64,000 nt of DNA. Source: Scortum barcoo (lineage: Eukaryota; Chordata; Actinopteri; Centrarchiformes; Terapontidae). A program made the position numbers and the translations under genes. How positions within the stretch are numbered: position 1 is the stretch's first letter; every line of letters starts with the position of its first letter. Positions 44,512 to 57,493 of the stretch are shown here, one piece after another. Where the stretch lies: assembly GCA_023238725.1 (NCBI GenBank), contig CM041534.1, positions 702,501-766,500 on the forward strand. The letters are read 5' to 3'. A model generated the notes under the pieces. It searched no databases, was not told the origin of the DNA, and saw only the letters and a list, made by a program, of their open reading frames with translations.

Positions 44512-47500
44512 ATGAATGAAGTTAATGTAGTCAGAGAAGGCTGGCTCCACAAAAGAGGTGAGCAGCATGAGGATGAGTAATGTACTGTGCTGTACTAATG
44601 CTGATAACTGACAGTGAAAGAAAAGCTTGACACTGCAAATGATTTAACTCTTTGCCTCAATTTGATAAACATCTAGAATGATTAACTCTGTAAATACCAG
44701 TGATGTTCCTGTTGAAAGGTTCTCAAAATATGCCTGTGTCTTTCTGATTCAGGTGAATATATCAAAACATGGAGGCCCAGGTATTTTATTCTGAAAAGTG
44801 ATGGTTCCTTCATCGGCTACAAGGAGAAGCCTGATCTAAATGACCAGACGTCACCACCACTCAACAACTTCTCGGTGGCAGGTCAGTCCTCCAGATTGTA
44901 ATACAATGGCCTTTCCCTGAACCAGATATTTTGAGTTTCATAAAGTTAATACAGTATACTCTGCCAAACTTTAGCAGTTGTCTGTAAATATCAGTCTTAA
45001 TTGTGTTTTTCACAGAATGCCAGTTAATGAAGACTGAAAGACCCCGGCCCAACACATTTGTCATTCGTTGCCTACAGTGGACCACAGTCATTGAACGTAC
45101 CTTTCACGTGGACACCAATGAGGAGAGGTAAAAACAGCTAAAATATTATATCAAGCACACTGCTGTTTTTCATTCTATGTCAGACTGTGGTGAAAATGTT
45201 ATAAGTGATATCCCAAACAGTATTCAGTGGCCTCTGTCTGTAACAGACTCTCAAATTCTTGGTGTATTTGTTTGATGTAATATCTGCCATTTATTGATAT
45301 TTTCGCCACTCAGAGAGGAGTGGATGCGGACAATCCAGTCTGTGGCAAATAGTCTGAAGATGCGGGAACAGGAGGAGGAGGAACCAATGGATGTGTTTGG
45401 TTCACCCAGTGAAAGCAGCATGGAGGAGATGGAGGTGGCAATGTCCAAGAGCAAAGTGGTGAGTGGATCAGTTGTTGGGGACGTAGAAGATAGTGAGCTT
45501 AGGTTTTATCTGATCCAAAAGACTGTATGAATATCAGTGTTTCCCCTACCCCCTAAGGGGGGGGGGCACCCCTACAAGTTAATTGTATTTAATTTTATTT
45601 TCCACATAGATCAGGTCTATACCTTGTTATTTTATTAAACAAACTAAATACTATGTTATATTTATCTTATATACACGACGCCGTTGTGTGTTTACAGTTC
45701 TCCTCTGCTCTCTGTATCACGCCCAGTGCGCAAAAAATATGTCTCTCCGCCCGCTCGGAAAACATGTCGCGTTGCACCTTACTTCTATAGTTTTGGTCTG
45801 AGTGAGGTCCCACCACTGGACATCAGTAGACAAAAACATAAAATGTTTATCTGTGTCAGTAGGGCTATTAGGCGCCCTGGAAAAATGAGTAAGTATTACT
45901 ATGGCTGTCAACACTGAGTAGCTTGAGAGAAATAGTGTGAATCTCTCGATATGATGTTTCATGCCAGAAATGGCCTTACTAATGCAAAGCATTTCATGGC
46001 CAAAATGGTACATGTTGACATGGACATGACATCACAGAGATGGATCAGAGAATTTATTCCATTACTCATGTTAGACTATCTGTTGCAAGGAAGTTTTCCT
46101 GAACAGTGACCTGTATAAAGACCCTAAGGCATCTGACAGAGTGAGAGAATTCTCCTAAAGATAAAAATACTACTGTATCACACGGATACATCCAACAGAT
46201 GTGTGATATGTATATGAATAACACACAATATTGACTCACACAAATTTGTTACCAAATGGTCATATATTCACACATCCAGTGATGTGATGAGTGAAATATC
46301 TGGTGCTTTATATGCTAAATGTTCCACTGTGTTCACCAATTAGTAACACTGTAGAAATATCAGTAAGAGCTTCTAAAACTATGAGACAGCTAATCAATGA
46401 GCTATAAAGCTGGGGGGAGGGGAGGTACAGATTAAGGTGCTAATTCTCTGTTCATCACTATTAGCAGCCCCTTTCACATTGGCATTTGATACATTGTTAT
46501 TAAAAAAGTACAGGCTATAGACTTCTTAATTTTGTTTTGATGTTGTGAACATGTTTAAACTTTAAATTAACTCACATTAAGTTGTTAAAATTCTGAAATT
46601 GAACAAGTATTATTCCTGCTGTGGATAGAGGCAAACTATCTGTGGATGCACAGGTCTTGAGTACATTCAGTCTTACTTAAAAGAATTGTCTAAATAAGAG
46701 AGAACAGTTGAATTTCAAAGGTTCTCACAGCTTGGTCTTGTGTATATTACAGACAATGAGTGACTTTGAGTACCTGAAGTTGCTCGGGAAGGGGACGTTT
46801 GGGAAGGTGATTCTGGTCAAAGAGAAATCCACCGGAGTACATTATGCCATGAAAATACTGCGCAAAGAGGTCATTATAGCCAAGGTAAGTAATAAGTGTG
46901 TGTCTGTTTGTGTTGGTTAGCTCATCTCATTCTGTCACTTTGCTGCCAAAGTTCCTGTTCCTCTGTATCAATAAATCACTTAATAGTGTGAGCATAGACT
47001 AAATATAAAGATGGATGACACGCCTCCACAAAAGTGAAGCTAAAATATCGCTGATATGGGTGCCACCATCTTGTGCTGGTGATGTAATTTGGATTCAGAC
47101 TCTGCTCAGTAGTGATCTAGGTATGAAAGGTCCTGTGTCCATGCACCCACCAGACTCGAACAGTGATCAGTAATTAGTAACTGTTAGCTAATGGTCACCC
47201 GCTAAAGTTGAAGTTACATTTCCTCTTGACATTTCCACTCTACATTTAATTCCTGAAAAGACGTCTGCAGTTGCTTCTATTACTACTTCACTTTGATTGA
47301 CAACTCTCATCATTACCTTTCACTCCGTTTTTATAACTAATTAAGTCACACTTATCAGAAAAATGAGTACTTCAGCAAACACCAGTGTGACTAGAAGTAT
47401 GTAAAATGACAGAAACCACCTTATGGAAGAATGTATTTGATGTGTACTTTGATTTTTTTAGTTTAGTAATATGGGGGGTGGGACTTACGGCTTTGACTGG

Positions 47501-50500
47501 AGCCAGCCACCAGGGGGTGATCAAGATGTTTTGGCTTCACTTTTGGGGAGCTGAGCTCATGTGTTCCATCTTTTTATATAGTCTATGATTGTGACCAACA
47601 CAACAATGGTTACTGTTAGTGTATAGCCTGCTCCTTCTTGTAGGCCAGGCCCACGTGTTATAATGTAATTATATGAATGATATATCTTCATTTATCTATT
47701 GAATTGTAAAAACCTTCCTAACTATGGTTACCACTAAATGTCTTATTGTAAACATGCAATATGTAAATGTGGATTGAATGGCCTGGGTCATGCAGTCCAC
47801 ATCCACACAACATGTAAATGTCTGTTACCCACTTCTGATGTAATGATGTCTCACTGGGCCATTGCTAATTTAAGGGCAGTCGCAGAATAAAGTAAGAGCA
47901 CATTAGCTACACTCTTCTACTGCAGCTGTTTGATTTTGACACTTTGCTGTTCACAGAATAATTTAAGGATTAAAAATAATATTAACTGAGGTAGTCAACA
48001 TCTTGATGCCTCTTGCATCCTCTCTTAAAAGTCCTTTATCTAACGTTTGAAACGTATGGCGTGTTTTTTATTGTTTTTTTGTTGCCAATGTGTGAACAGA
48101 TTCTAGCAAACCGAACAAAATGAGTCCTTCCTTGACTTTCTCTTTGACTGTATCAGTCTATACACAGATTTCTGTGTTAAGGACTCTGGATGGCTTTGCT
48201 CCTCCTGAGTGTCTTTCCTCTATCCAGCCCGACTACAGCACATTAACACTGTGTAACATTAGCACGTTTTATTTTTAATACTAATCTAGTTCAGCTGGCT
48301 AGAAAGACCAAACTATCGACATGTTTAAACAACTTTATTGAAAAACAACTTATCAAGATGCTGTGATGCTGGCTCACATGTACAGAGTGTTAGCAACAGG
48401 ATGTTGACTGAAGGTGACTTAAAGGCAACAGGTAGTGTTAACAAACCTTCTCTCAATGTTACAAACAGGATTTTTTAAGGATAGCTTTTTGTTTTAGATT
48501 TGTGTTTTCAGTGTTTCTGACAGTAATGTGTTTCCTGGCAGGATGAGGTGGCCCACACGGTAACAGAGAGCAGAGTGTTACAAAACACACGACACCCCTT
48601 CCTCACGGTGAGAACACTTACAAATGACCCACCTCTTAGTAAAGTTCTGACGCAGCTCTGCTGGTGAATGCAGAGCTGTGTCAGAGAGCACTCTCTTAAG
48701 TTTTCTTTTATGTGAGCCAAATGATCCTCAGGTCAGTCTGAAAGCTCTCAGTGCTTAGCCCTTGTTGGATGATTTCACTAGCCCCACCACTTTATTTTTT
48801 CAGTATGGATAGTATATTTTTCACTCAGTGTCTTTTAACCAGTCTAGCACCCACACCATAGCAGCTCAAGAGTTAGCAGTGTTGGTCAGTCCACCACTTC
48901 AGTCTAGACTGAAGGATCTCAACAACTACAGGATGGATTACCATGGAATTTATTTAATCTTATGTGTGCTTAGTGCTAATGTAGGCATTTTTAACATGCT
49001 AAATGGAGATGGTAATTAATGTACTTGCTAAGTTTCAGAATGTTACCATTCTTTTCACGAACATATCAGCATGCAGATTCAAGCGCCACTATGCCTAAAT
49101 ACAGCCTCACAAAGCTGGCTGTAGATGTTAGTCTTATTACAGAACACTTGGACGTGTCTGTTGTTTACACTGTCACATTTTGTTTTTTGTTTTTCTTCCC
49201 TGTATTATGCCCTTGTTTTCCATCACCCATTTCTATTTCAGTTACAGTTAGTTAAATTTTCAGGAAAAACAAGGTTTATAAAGATTCATTGCCTACCATC
49301 TCTGTTTTACTGTGTTGACCAAACACAATGATACATCTTTAAAAAAGGTCCTATGATGCGACAGATAGCATGACGTTTGAGTCGGGGATCCTTGACTGAA
49401 CTGATGGAGTTAATGATTGACGTTTTAGGGCAGCTGTATTGCTTTCTTTAGTGTTTTTGGATGTAAGAAAGCCAGTATTCAGGCGGTAACTATCATCAAG
49501 CCAAAGACTTTTAATCATCTGTAAAGACACAACATTTACACAGTGTCGTTATAACTGAAACTGAAAAGTTTCCAAAAGCCCTTTAAACCGCTACTAGATC
49601 TTTAAATTTTAAATTAAATGATTTTAGTGAGTTCTTAAAAGGACATTCATTGTACCTGACATGATGAAACTTGTGAGAATTTTTTTTTGTAATATAGTAA
49701 AGGTCATGGTAAAGATTTATGCTGGCATAGTGTATTTCGTTCCTGTTTTGTTTATTCTTTTCTTTTATAATATGATCATTTTTTTCCAGACACTGAAATA
49801 TGCCTTCCAAACCCACGATCGACTCTGTTTTGTAATGGAATATGCCAACGGAGGCGAGGTGAGACCTCACATAGAGATACACTAATGTCACTTGGCCTAC
49901 AGCTTGCCATACACACTCAAACACATAATGGGTAAGTGTTTGACTCCATCTGCTCTCGCCTCTTTCAGCTCTTCTTCCACCTATCACGGGAACGAGTGTT
50001 CACAGAAGACCGGGCACGCTTCTATGGTGCAGAGATTGTGTCAGCGTTAGAGTACCTCCATTCACGTGATGTTGTTTACCGCGATCTGAAGGTGAATACT
50101 AATATCCATCAGTTCTCAAATAGACAATATCCATACAGGGTTATAACACGACTTTAGAGAAGATGGTGTCATGGATTCTCACTTTAACAGGACATTATTA
50201 GATGAAATAAGAAGATAGAAATATAAGATAGAAACTAAACATTTACAAGCATTCAATATCAAATACTGTATTGATTTTATTAGAATCAGTTACCTTTAGT
50301 TGAAATGATCTGGAACTCATATTCTTACTTCTCTTCTTTGTGGAATATAGTATCCCAGTTGAGCGTATTTAAAAAGTAACTTTCAGAATAATTTTTTTTC
50401 TGTCTGGCAACGTCTTAGAACAACAATAATAGTAAAACTTGTTTCTTTCAGCACCAAATGTTTAAAGAAAGTAGCATAATACAGCTTTTAAAATAATCTT

Positions 50501-53500
50501 AATCATAATTTCATTCATTATTTATTATTGTTCATTTTAATACTTCCTTATCTCAACCAGCACTGAGAATACAGGCCACAGAGGCCAGTTTCACTGAGAG
50601 AAACTCTGACTATGGCTTATATCAAACTAATAGAGTAGCAGTCTTCAGATAGATGTCCCAATTAATTCGTTCCACATAGTTAGACTGTTTACAGTAGTAA
50701 ATGTTAAAGTAATATACTGTGAGTTTGGGGTAAATTTGAAAAATGAAAAACATGGCTCACAGAGCAACCGTGTAGAACTGCACAGCTCTGTTCTCTCTCT
50801 TTCTTTGTCTTGTGGAAGAAATCAACATTTCCAACTACATTTTCAACATCTTCGTACTGCATGCTACACAACACTGTTAGGTAACTACAAAGCTGTTTCC
50901 TGTCTTTTGTTATTTGATGGAACTGGTCAACAGGTGACACTGATAGTTGCCGTGGAAACTAGATCTGAGACAGGTGGAGTAGAGAGGGTAGCTAACTTTT
51001 TAGTATTAGGCTAATCTAAGACCAAAATTAAGAAAAATACATTTTTATTGTATTTTAAGAGCAGGGTTTGTCATTATATCCATGATCATGAGACTCAAAT
51101 CTTATGTGTATGTTATTTTACTCAGCTGGAGAATCTGATGCTGGACAAAGATGGCCACATCAAAATCACTGATTTTGGTCTGTGTAAGGAGGGCATTACC
51201 CCTGACGCTACCATGAAAACTTTCTGTGGAACTCCTGAATATCTGGCACCTGAGGTAAGTTTCAAACCTCTACACAAGCACCTACACATTTCTACACATT
51301 TACTCTACAAAAGTCCTACTACAGTCTGCTCTCATGTTTGCTGCGGATTTGCTGCTAATACATTACCCACATTTTCAACATTTTTAAGGAATCATGCTGT
51401 ATATTAAGCTATAGTAGAACTAAAAGGACCACACTCAGAGTAGGACAGAAATAATTTATGAAACATTATACTTCTGCCCCTTCTGTAATATGTTCTTTGC
51501 TCATATGAGAATGAATAACATCACAGTAAAATGAGTAAGGTTTCATAGTATGATCATAGTATACCAGTATACAGTCAGCACATTTAAATCAGACTGACAG
51601 GCTGATGTAAATGTAGTTTGACAGAGGAAAATGAAATGAGATAAATGAAATACAGATAATTTGACAAGTTATTTGAGGCACAGAGATTAGAAAACAAGAA
51701 ATAGTCAGAAATTACATTTCATCTTAAATGACAAAGGATTGAAATATTGCTCTGCACCTTGTGCTCTTTAGCAAGTAAGTAAGTTTAGTAAGTTTTTTTG
51801 TTTCCTACAAGAAGTCATTTTAAATGTGAACAGGCCTGACTTACAATAGTTAATTTTTAGATTTTAAAAATATTTCACTACTAGGCAAAGAAATGGACTA
51901 AATGACTACCAGCACAAAAAAAATTCATTTCATTTCATTCACATCAACTCATTTAGGCTAATTTCTTTTGTGTTCTATAGAGATGCTCAACAAGAACAAA
52001 CTCTGGAGAAAAGGTGGTGGGAATTTGATAAAATGGCAGTGATTATGTGAAGAAGAATGATGAGTTCAGCAGAAAAAGAAAGTATTAGAATTAACAAAAA
52101 AAAATGTATTAGATTGAAACCAAGTCCGCAGAATTACTTACTTTTCATAAGTTAAAATATCATTTATATCATGTATGTGGACAGCAACCACAGAATCAGG
52201 TTTTCCACACTGTGTTGGACCTTCCTGGGCTGTCACTATATCTGCTGGTGGAGGGTGAGAGCGTCTTTCCACCATTGGCAGAAGTCAGAGGTCTCAAGCT
52301 CTTCTCATTCTGTTTTCAAGTTGCTTTGTTCACAGATGACCTGCAGTTTTCTGCTGTAATATAAAATATATTTTAAGAGGTTCTCAGTTGTGGAGAACAG
52401 CTTCTTTTCTGAATCTTATTTGGTAGTCAGCTAATATTTTTGAGTCTTGATGTGTTGATCAGACAAAAATTTGTATGTCAGGAAACTGGTGGGGATTTTT
52501 CTGTTTATGTAAAAACAGAATTATACGTTCACCGTCTGAAACACATTTTTTAGACAGCTCAGATAGAGCTCAGGATTTATCAGGAGAATACTGCTGTGCA
52601 GTACTGTATGGACATGGACTGTGAGTGTATGTGACCTTTTGGATGTATAGAAGGACACAGAACATTAATTTAGATTTTATAAAAATGTTAACCTGCTCCA
52701 CCTCATCTCTGCTGATGCAGGCAGGTGTGTGTCTTTTTCTGTTTTGTTGATGGGCAGTAGGTTGTTCTCTGTGCACTGCTATGCAAGATTGTTGATTTCC
52801 TTGTTATCCAGTCAGTCATGATGGTGTGATCGGTAGATTTCACAACAGCTTTAGTTTTGACAGACTTTATACTTACAAGCCCTGGTGTTGGACATGATAA
52901 TCATAGAAATGTTAGATTTAGGTCAGAGAAGGGTGCAGCTAGGTGATGTTTATCAAATATCAATATTCATTGTCTTATTGCTGCCACTGTTGCAAAATCT
53001 TAATCAGGCAAATATCTGTCTCTCAGGTCCTGGAGGATAATGACTATGGCCGAGCAGTGGACTGGTGGGGTCTGGGTGTAGTCATGTATGAGATGATGTG
53101 CGGCCGTCTCCCTTTCTACAACCAGGACCATGAGCGTTTATTTGAGCTCATCCTCATGGAGGAGATCCGCTTCCCCAGGAACCTGTCGCCTGAGGCCAAG
53201 TCCCTGTTGGCTGGCCTGCTCAAGAAGGATCCCAAACAGAGGTATTCAACGGGACTGATCCTGTGTGTGTATTTCATTGGAAATAGTTTCTTAATTCTTA
53301 AACAATCTTCTCTGGACTGACAGGTTAGGTGGAGGTCCCAATGATGCCAAAGAAGTAATGAGTCACAAATTTTTCATCACCATCAACTGGCAGGATGTGG
53401 TACAGAAGAAGGTAAGACATGATGAGAAAGTGAAACTGAGGCTGTCCCAGCTGACTGCACAGTCAGCCATATCAGTGATTACAGACACTGATATATAATA

Positions 53501-56500
53501 ATTAGCAGCTTAAAGTAGATAAAATGCTTGTAGCTTGGAAGATACTCTTAGAGTTGTGACCTTGATGTTAGAAATGTAAGGGATAGAAAAACAAAACAGA
53601 TGAAATTAAACTTCATGATTTAAAATCAAAAGAAAGTGTTTTTCTATCTATCCATCCATCTTCCTCCACTTATCCGAGACCAGAGTCGCGGAGGCAGCAG
53701 TCTGAGCAGAGATGCCCAGACTTCCCTCACCCCAGACACTTCCTCCAGCTCTTCCGGGGGATTCCAAGGTGTTCCCAGGCCAGCCAAGAGACATAGTCTC
53801 TCCAGCGTGTCCTGGGTCTTCCCCAGGGCCTCCTCCCGGTGGGACATGCCTGGAACACGTCCCTAGGGAGGCGTCCAGGGGGCATCCGTAACAGATGCCC
53901 GAGCAACCTCAGCTGACTCCTCTCGATGTGAAGGAGCAGCGGCTCTACTCCGAGCTCCTCTCGAGTAACTGAACTTCTCACCCTATCTCTAAGGGAGCGC
54001 CCAGCCACCCTGCGGAGGAAACTCATTTCGGCCACTTGTATCCGCGATCTTGTCCTTTTGGTCATTACCCAAAGTTCATGACCATAGGTGAGAGTAGGAG
54101 CTCTTTCTTCACCACGACGGTCCGGCACACCGACCGCATAACTGCGGAGGCTGCACCAATCCGCCTCTCAATCTCACTTTCCATCTTTCCCTCACTCATG
54201 AACAAGACCCCGAGATACTACTCTCAAACAAACTCCCATAGACCCTCAAGCACTCTGTGGAGGGTATAGAGCTAGTCCAGTGTTCCACGACCGGAACGAA
54301 AACCGCATTGTTCCTCCTGAATCCGAGGTTCAACTATCGGCCGAAATTCTCCTCTCCAGTACCCTGGCGTAGACCTTCCCGGGGAGGCTGAGAAGTGTGA
54401 TCCCCCTGTAGTTGGAACAGACTCTCCAGTCCCCCTTTTTAAGAAGAGGGACCACCACCCCTGGTTTGCCACTCCAGAGGTACTGTCCCAGACCTCCATG
54501 CATTGCTGCAGAGGCGTGTCAGCCAAGACAGCCCCACAGCATCCAGAGACTTGAGGTACTCAGGGCGTATCTCATCCACCCCCAGCGCCTTGCCACGGAG
54601 GAGCTTGCGAACTACCTCAGTGGCTTTGGCTTCGGCCACCTCAGAGTCCTCAGCCTCTGCTTCCTCAGTGGAAGGCGTGTCGGTGGGATTGAGGAGATCC
54701 TCAAAGTATTCCTTCCACCGTCCTAACAATATCCCCAGGTGAGATCAAGCGCTCCCCACCCACACTGTAAACGGTGTTGGCAGAGCACTGCTTCCCAGCT
54801 TCCACAGCTTCGAACTGTCGCCACGTCGACAATGGAGGCAGAGAACATAGTCCACTCCGACTCAATGTCCCCAGCCTCCCTCAGAATCTGGGAGAAGTTC
54901 TCCCGGAGGTGGGAGTTGAAGACCTCCCTGACAGAGGGCTCGGCCAGACGTTCCCAACAGACCCTCACAATACGTTTGGGTCTGCCATGGTCTGTCCAAC
55001 TTCCTCCTCTGCCAGCAGATCCAACTCACCACCAGGTAGGTGATCAGTTGACAGCCCAGCCCCTCTCTTCACCCGAGTGTCCAAGACATACGGCCGGAGA
55101 TCAGAATGAAACAACAACAAAGTCGATCATTGACCTCTGGCCTAGGGTGTCCTGGTGCCATGTGCACTGATGGACACCCTTATGCTCGAACATGGTGTTC
55201 ATTATGGACAAACCTACTACTAGCACAGAAGTCCAATAACAGAACACCACTCGGGTTCAGATCGGGGAGGCCATTCCTCCCAATCACGCACCTCCAGGTA
55301 TCACTGTCACTACCCACGTGAGCGTTGAAGTCCCCCAGTAGAACAATGGAGTCCCCAGTGCGGTCAGCACCTCACTATCAAGTACCCCTCCCAGGGACTC
55401 CAAGAAGGCCGGGTACTCTGTGCTGCAGTTCAAGGCCCGTTACAACAACACAAACAACAGCAAGAGACCTATCCCCAACCCGAAGGCATTAGACAGGGAA
55501 GCAACCTTCTCTGTTCATCGGGGTGAACTCCAAAACATGGCAGCTGAGCTATAGCAAGCAAGCCCACACCAGCTTGTCCGCCGCTCACCCTGGGAAACTC
55601 CAGAGTAGTGGAGGGTCCAGCCCCTCTTAGGGAGCTGGGATCCAGAGCCCAAGCTGTACATGGAGGTGAGTCCGACTATCTCTAGCCGGTACCTCTCAAC
55701 CTCCTGCACAAGCTCAGGCTCTTTCCCCCCCAGCGAGGTGACATTCCATGTCCCTATGGCCAGAGTTTTTGTCCGTCAAGGCCCCCGGTCACGACTGCCA
55801 CCCCCAACCCCGGGCAACGTAATGGTCCTTGATGTTCTTGAATCCATGGTGGGCTTGTGAACCGCTCTTAGTCTGGCCTGTCACCTAGGACCTGTTTGCC
55901 ATGGGAGACCCTACCAGGGGCATAATGCCCCCGACAACATAGCTCCTAGGATCATTCAGTCACACAAACCCCTCCACCACGGTAAGGTGGCGGTTCAAGG
56001 AGGGGAAAGTGTTTTTCTTATCACTTTATATGATATGTTTGCCGTTCATCAATCATGTATCTTTTCTGAATGTGAACACAAATCTACCACCAAAAATGTC
56101 TTCTTCTTGATCAGGATTCAGTCTGAAAAAAGTAACGCACTCAGCAGAGCCCTTATAATGTCTTACTGCAACTGTGAGAGCTTGTATAAATGCTTTTAAT
56201 GCTTTTTTGCATGTGCATGATGGCTTCTGTGAGTGTCCTGTACTCTAAAGGCTTGGTTGGAACCAGCAAACTCTGAATAAACAATGGTGGAAAGTTTTCA
56301 AGAGATACTAAAAGAGTTTGTCTACTATTACCTACAGTTGTCTTGATATTAGCATACATACAACATATATATTTCAATATTTATTCGGTCATCTTCTCTT
56401 CAAACCAAACAAATGTAACAAGAAACTGTTTCTTTCTTGTTTCACAACAAAAATAGTCCAGTCTAACTGGTCATGTCTGTTTTACAGTCCAACCTAAAAT

Positions 56501-57493
56501 CTCCTCTAAATAAATGTAGTGTTGTGGAAAAAGTCTGACACACTGCTTTGCCTCATCACGTAAAAGAGATACGTAACACACTTAAGAGTAAGTGGCATAT
56601 TTTAAAATGTGTTTTTTTTAATATTAATAATAATAATAATAACAGACCCTATTTGAGAGCTGATCAGAATACTCTAATTCAAAAGGACTGCTGTGATACA
56701 CAGATTAATCACTGTGTGTCACTTTTACCCTCTACCCGAACAGGAGAATCCATATTTTGACACTTAAAAGTGATAAAGACCCTGGAGTAATATGCACTTA
56801 AGATCATCAATGGCTAATGTATTTCAGCATTGGTGTGGGGCAAAGAAAATAACTGAAATGATTTCTTGACTGTAACAACAGTTTTTGTTTAAGTCTTTTC
56901 TCACTCTTACATGGACATTAAGTAAACAGAAAACATAAACCAGCTTTAGGAGACACATGGTGTCACATAACGTTAACGTTACCTCAACAGCAGCAGTGCA
57001 GAAATTACTTTTAACATGATAGTGATGAGAAATCAAGTGACTACTACAGACAGAAACATGTTTTGTGAATAATACAGTTCCCTTGCAGACTACTCACATG
57101 TCATTTTATAAATCTAATATATTCCCAATCGAATGACCAGTTACCAACTTCTTCCTTCCCTGCATCAGCTCACCCCACTTTTCAGACCACAAGTAACATC
57201 AGAGACAGACACCCGGTACTTCGATGAGGAGTTCACAGCGCAAACCATCACGCTCACTCCTCCAGACAAGTGTAAGTATCATTGTGACTGTGATACAGCT
57301 TTTAGGTCTGGACCGTGGCACTGTCAGTGCGCTGACGCGGCCCGATTCTCTGTCCATGGTCGGGTTTCTTGGCTCAAATGTGATGACTGACTTTTCCTGT
57401 CTGGTTCTTACAGATAACAGTCTGGACTGCGAAGACCCTGGACAGCAAGCACATTTCCCCCAGTTCTCCTATTCAGCTAGCATAAGAGAGTGA
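44512..57493 (+). CDS. akt2: RAC-beta serine/threonine kinase AKT2 (13 coding exons, 478 aa)
   Basis: AKT kinase of the PI3K pathway, activated at the plasma membrane by PDK1 and mTORC2. Coding exons: 44512-44557, 44753-44881, 45016-45127, 45314-45458, 46753-46884, 48542-48607, 49790-49858, 49969-50091, 51126-51254, 53027-53241, 53324-53411, 57169-57271, 57414-57493; total 1437 nt, 479 codons. PH domain about 5-108 with phosphoinositide-binding K14, R23 and R25. A linker of about 40 residues follows. Kinase domain has GKGTFGKV (156-163), K178, YRDLK (D272) and DFG (290-292). The activation-loop Thr is T306 in MKTFCGTPEY, the turn motif T448 (TLTPPD), and the hydrophobic motif FPQFSY with S471, so all regulatory residues are kept. 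MNEV at the start and SASIRE at the end mark AKT2; AKT1 starts MSDV and ends SASGTA. Length is close to human AKT2 (481). Confidence 0.95.
45535..45900. mobile_element. Possible truncated hAT-like element in akt2 intron 4
   Basis: Begins with CAGTGTTTCCCCTACCCC, similar to hAT ends, then a run of G. A matching right end was not found; GGCGCCCTGGAAAAATGA near 45872 is a weak candidate. No transposase frame. Confidence 0.35.
46992..47587. mobile_element. Inverted-repeat element (MITE-like), copy 2, in akt2 intron 5
   Basis: The left end CATAGACTAAATATAAAGAT is mirrored at the right end by ATCTTTTTATATAGTCTATG. Interior words CCACCAGGGGGTGATCAAGA and TTTTGGCTTCACTTTTGGGG are shared with copy 1 at 5812-6381. 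No coding capacity. It fits a non-autonomous DNA transposon with imperfect terminal inverted repeats of about 28 bases. Confidence 0.75.
48770..49150. repeat. Interspersed repeat in akt2 intron 6
   Basis: Contains TTGGTCAGTCCACCACTTC, then ACTGAAGGATCTCAACAACT, then GGATGGATTACCATGGAATT, then GTGCTAATGTAGGC. This word order recurs widely in fish genomes. The family name cannot be given by eye. Confidence 0.5.
53646..56004 (-). mobile_element. RTE-type LINE with perfect 14-bp target duplication, defective
   Basis: Read on the minus strand from 56004 (5' end CCTTGAACCGCCACCTTACC) to 53646 (3' tail with GGATGGATAG). Endonuclease-region sequence is at about 55700-55100 (EVERYRLEIVGLTSMYSL). The N-terminal part of the reverse transcriptase lies at 54729-54272 (VGRWKEYFEDLLNPT in a shifted form, then EPRIQEEQCGF). 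The C-terminal part is at 54128-53660 (LTYGHELWVMTKRTRSRIQ, then LRLLGHLLRMPPGRLPRDVF). The palm with the catalytic YADD/FADD-type motif is missing between about 54272 and 54230. The flanking GAAAGTGTTTTTCT occurs at 53632-53645 and 56005-56018 with no mismatch. It lies in akt2 intron 11, antisense to akt2. Confidence 0.88.

Noticed and set aside
44512..57493. Gene could be akt1 or akt3
   Set aside because: The start MNEV, the SRDVVY wording before the catalytic loop and the end SASIRE match AKT2.
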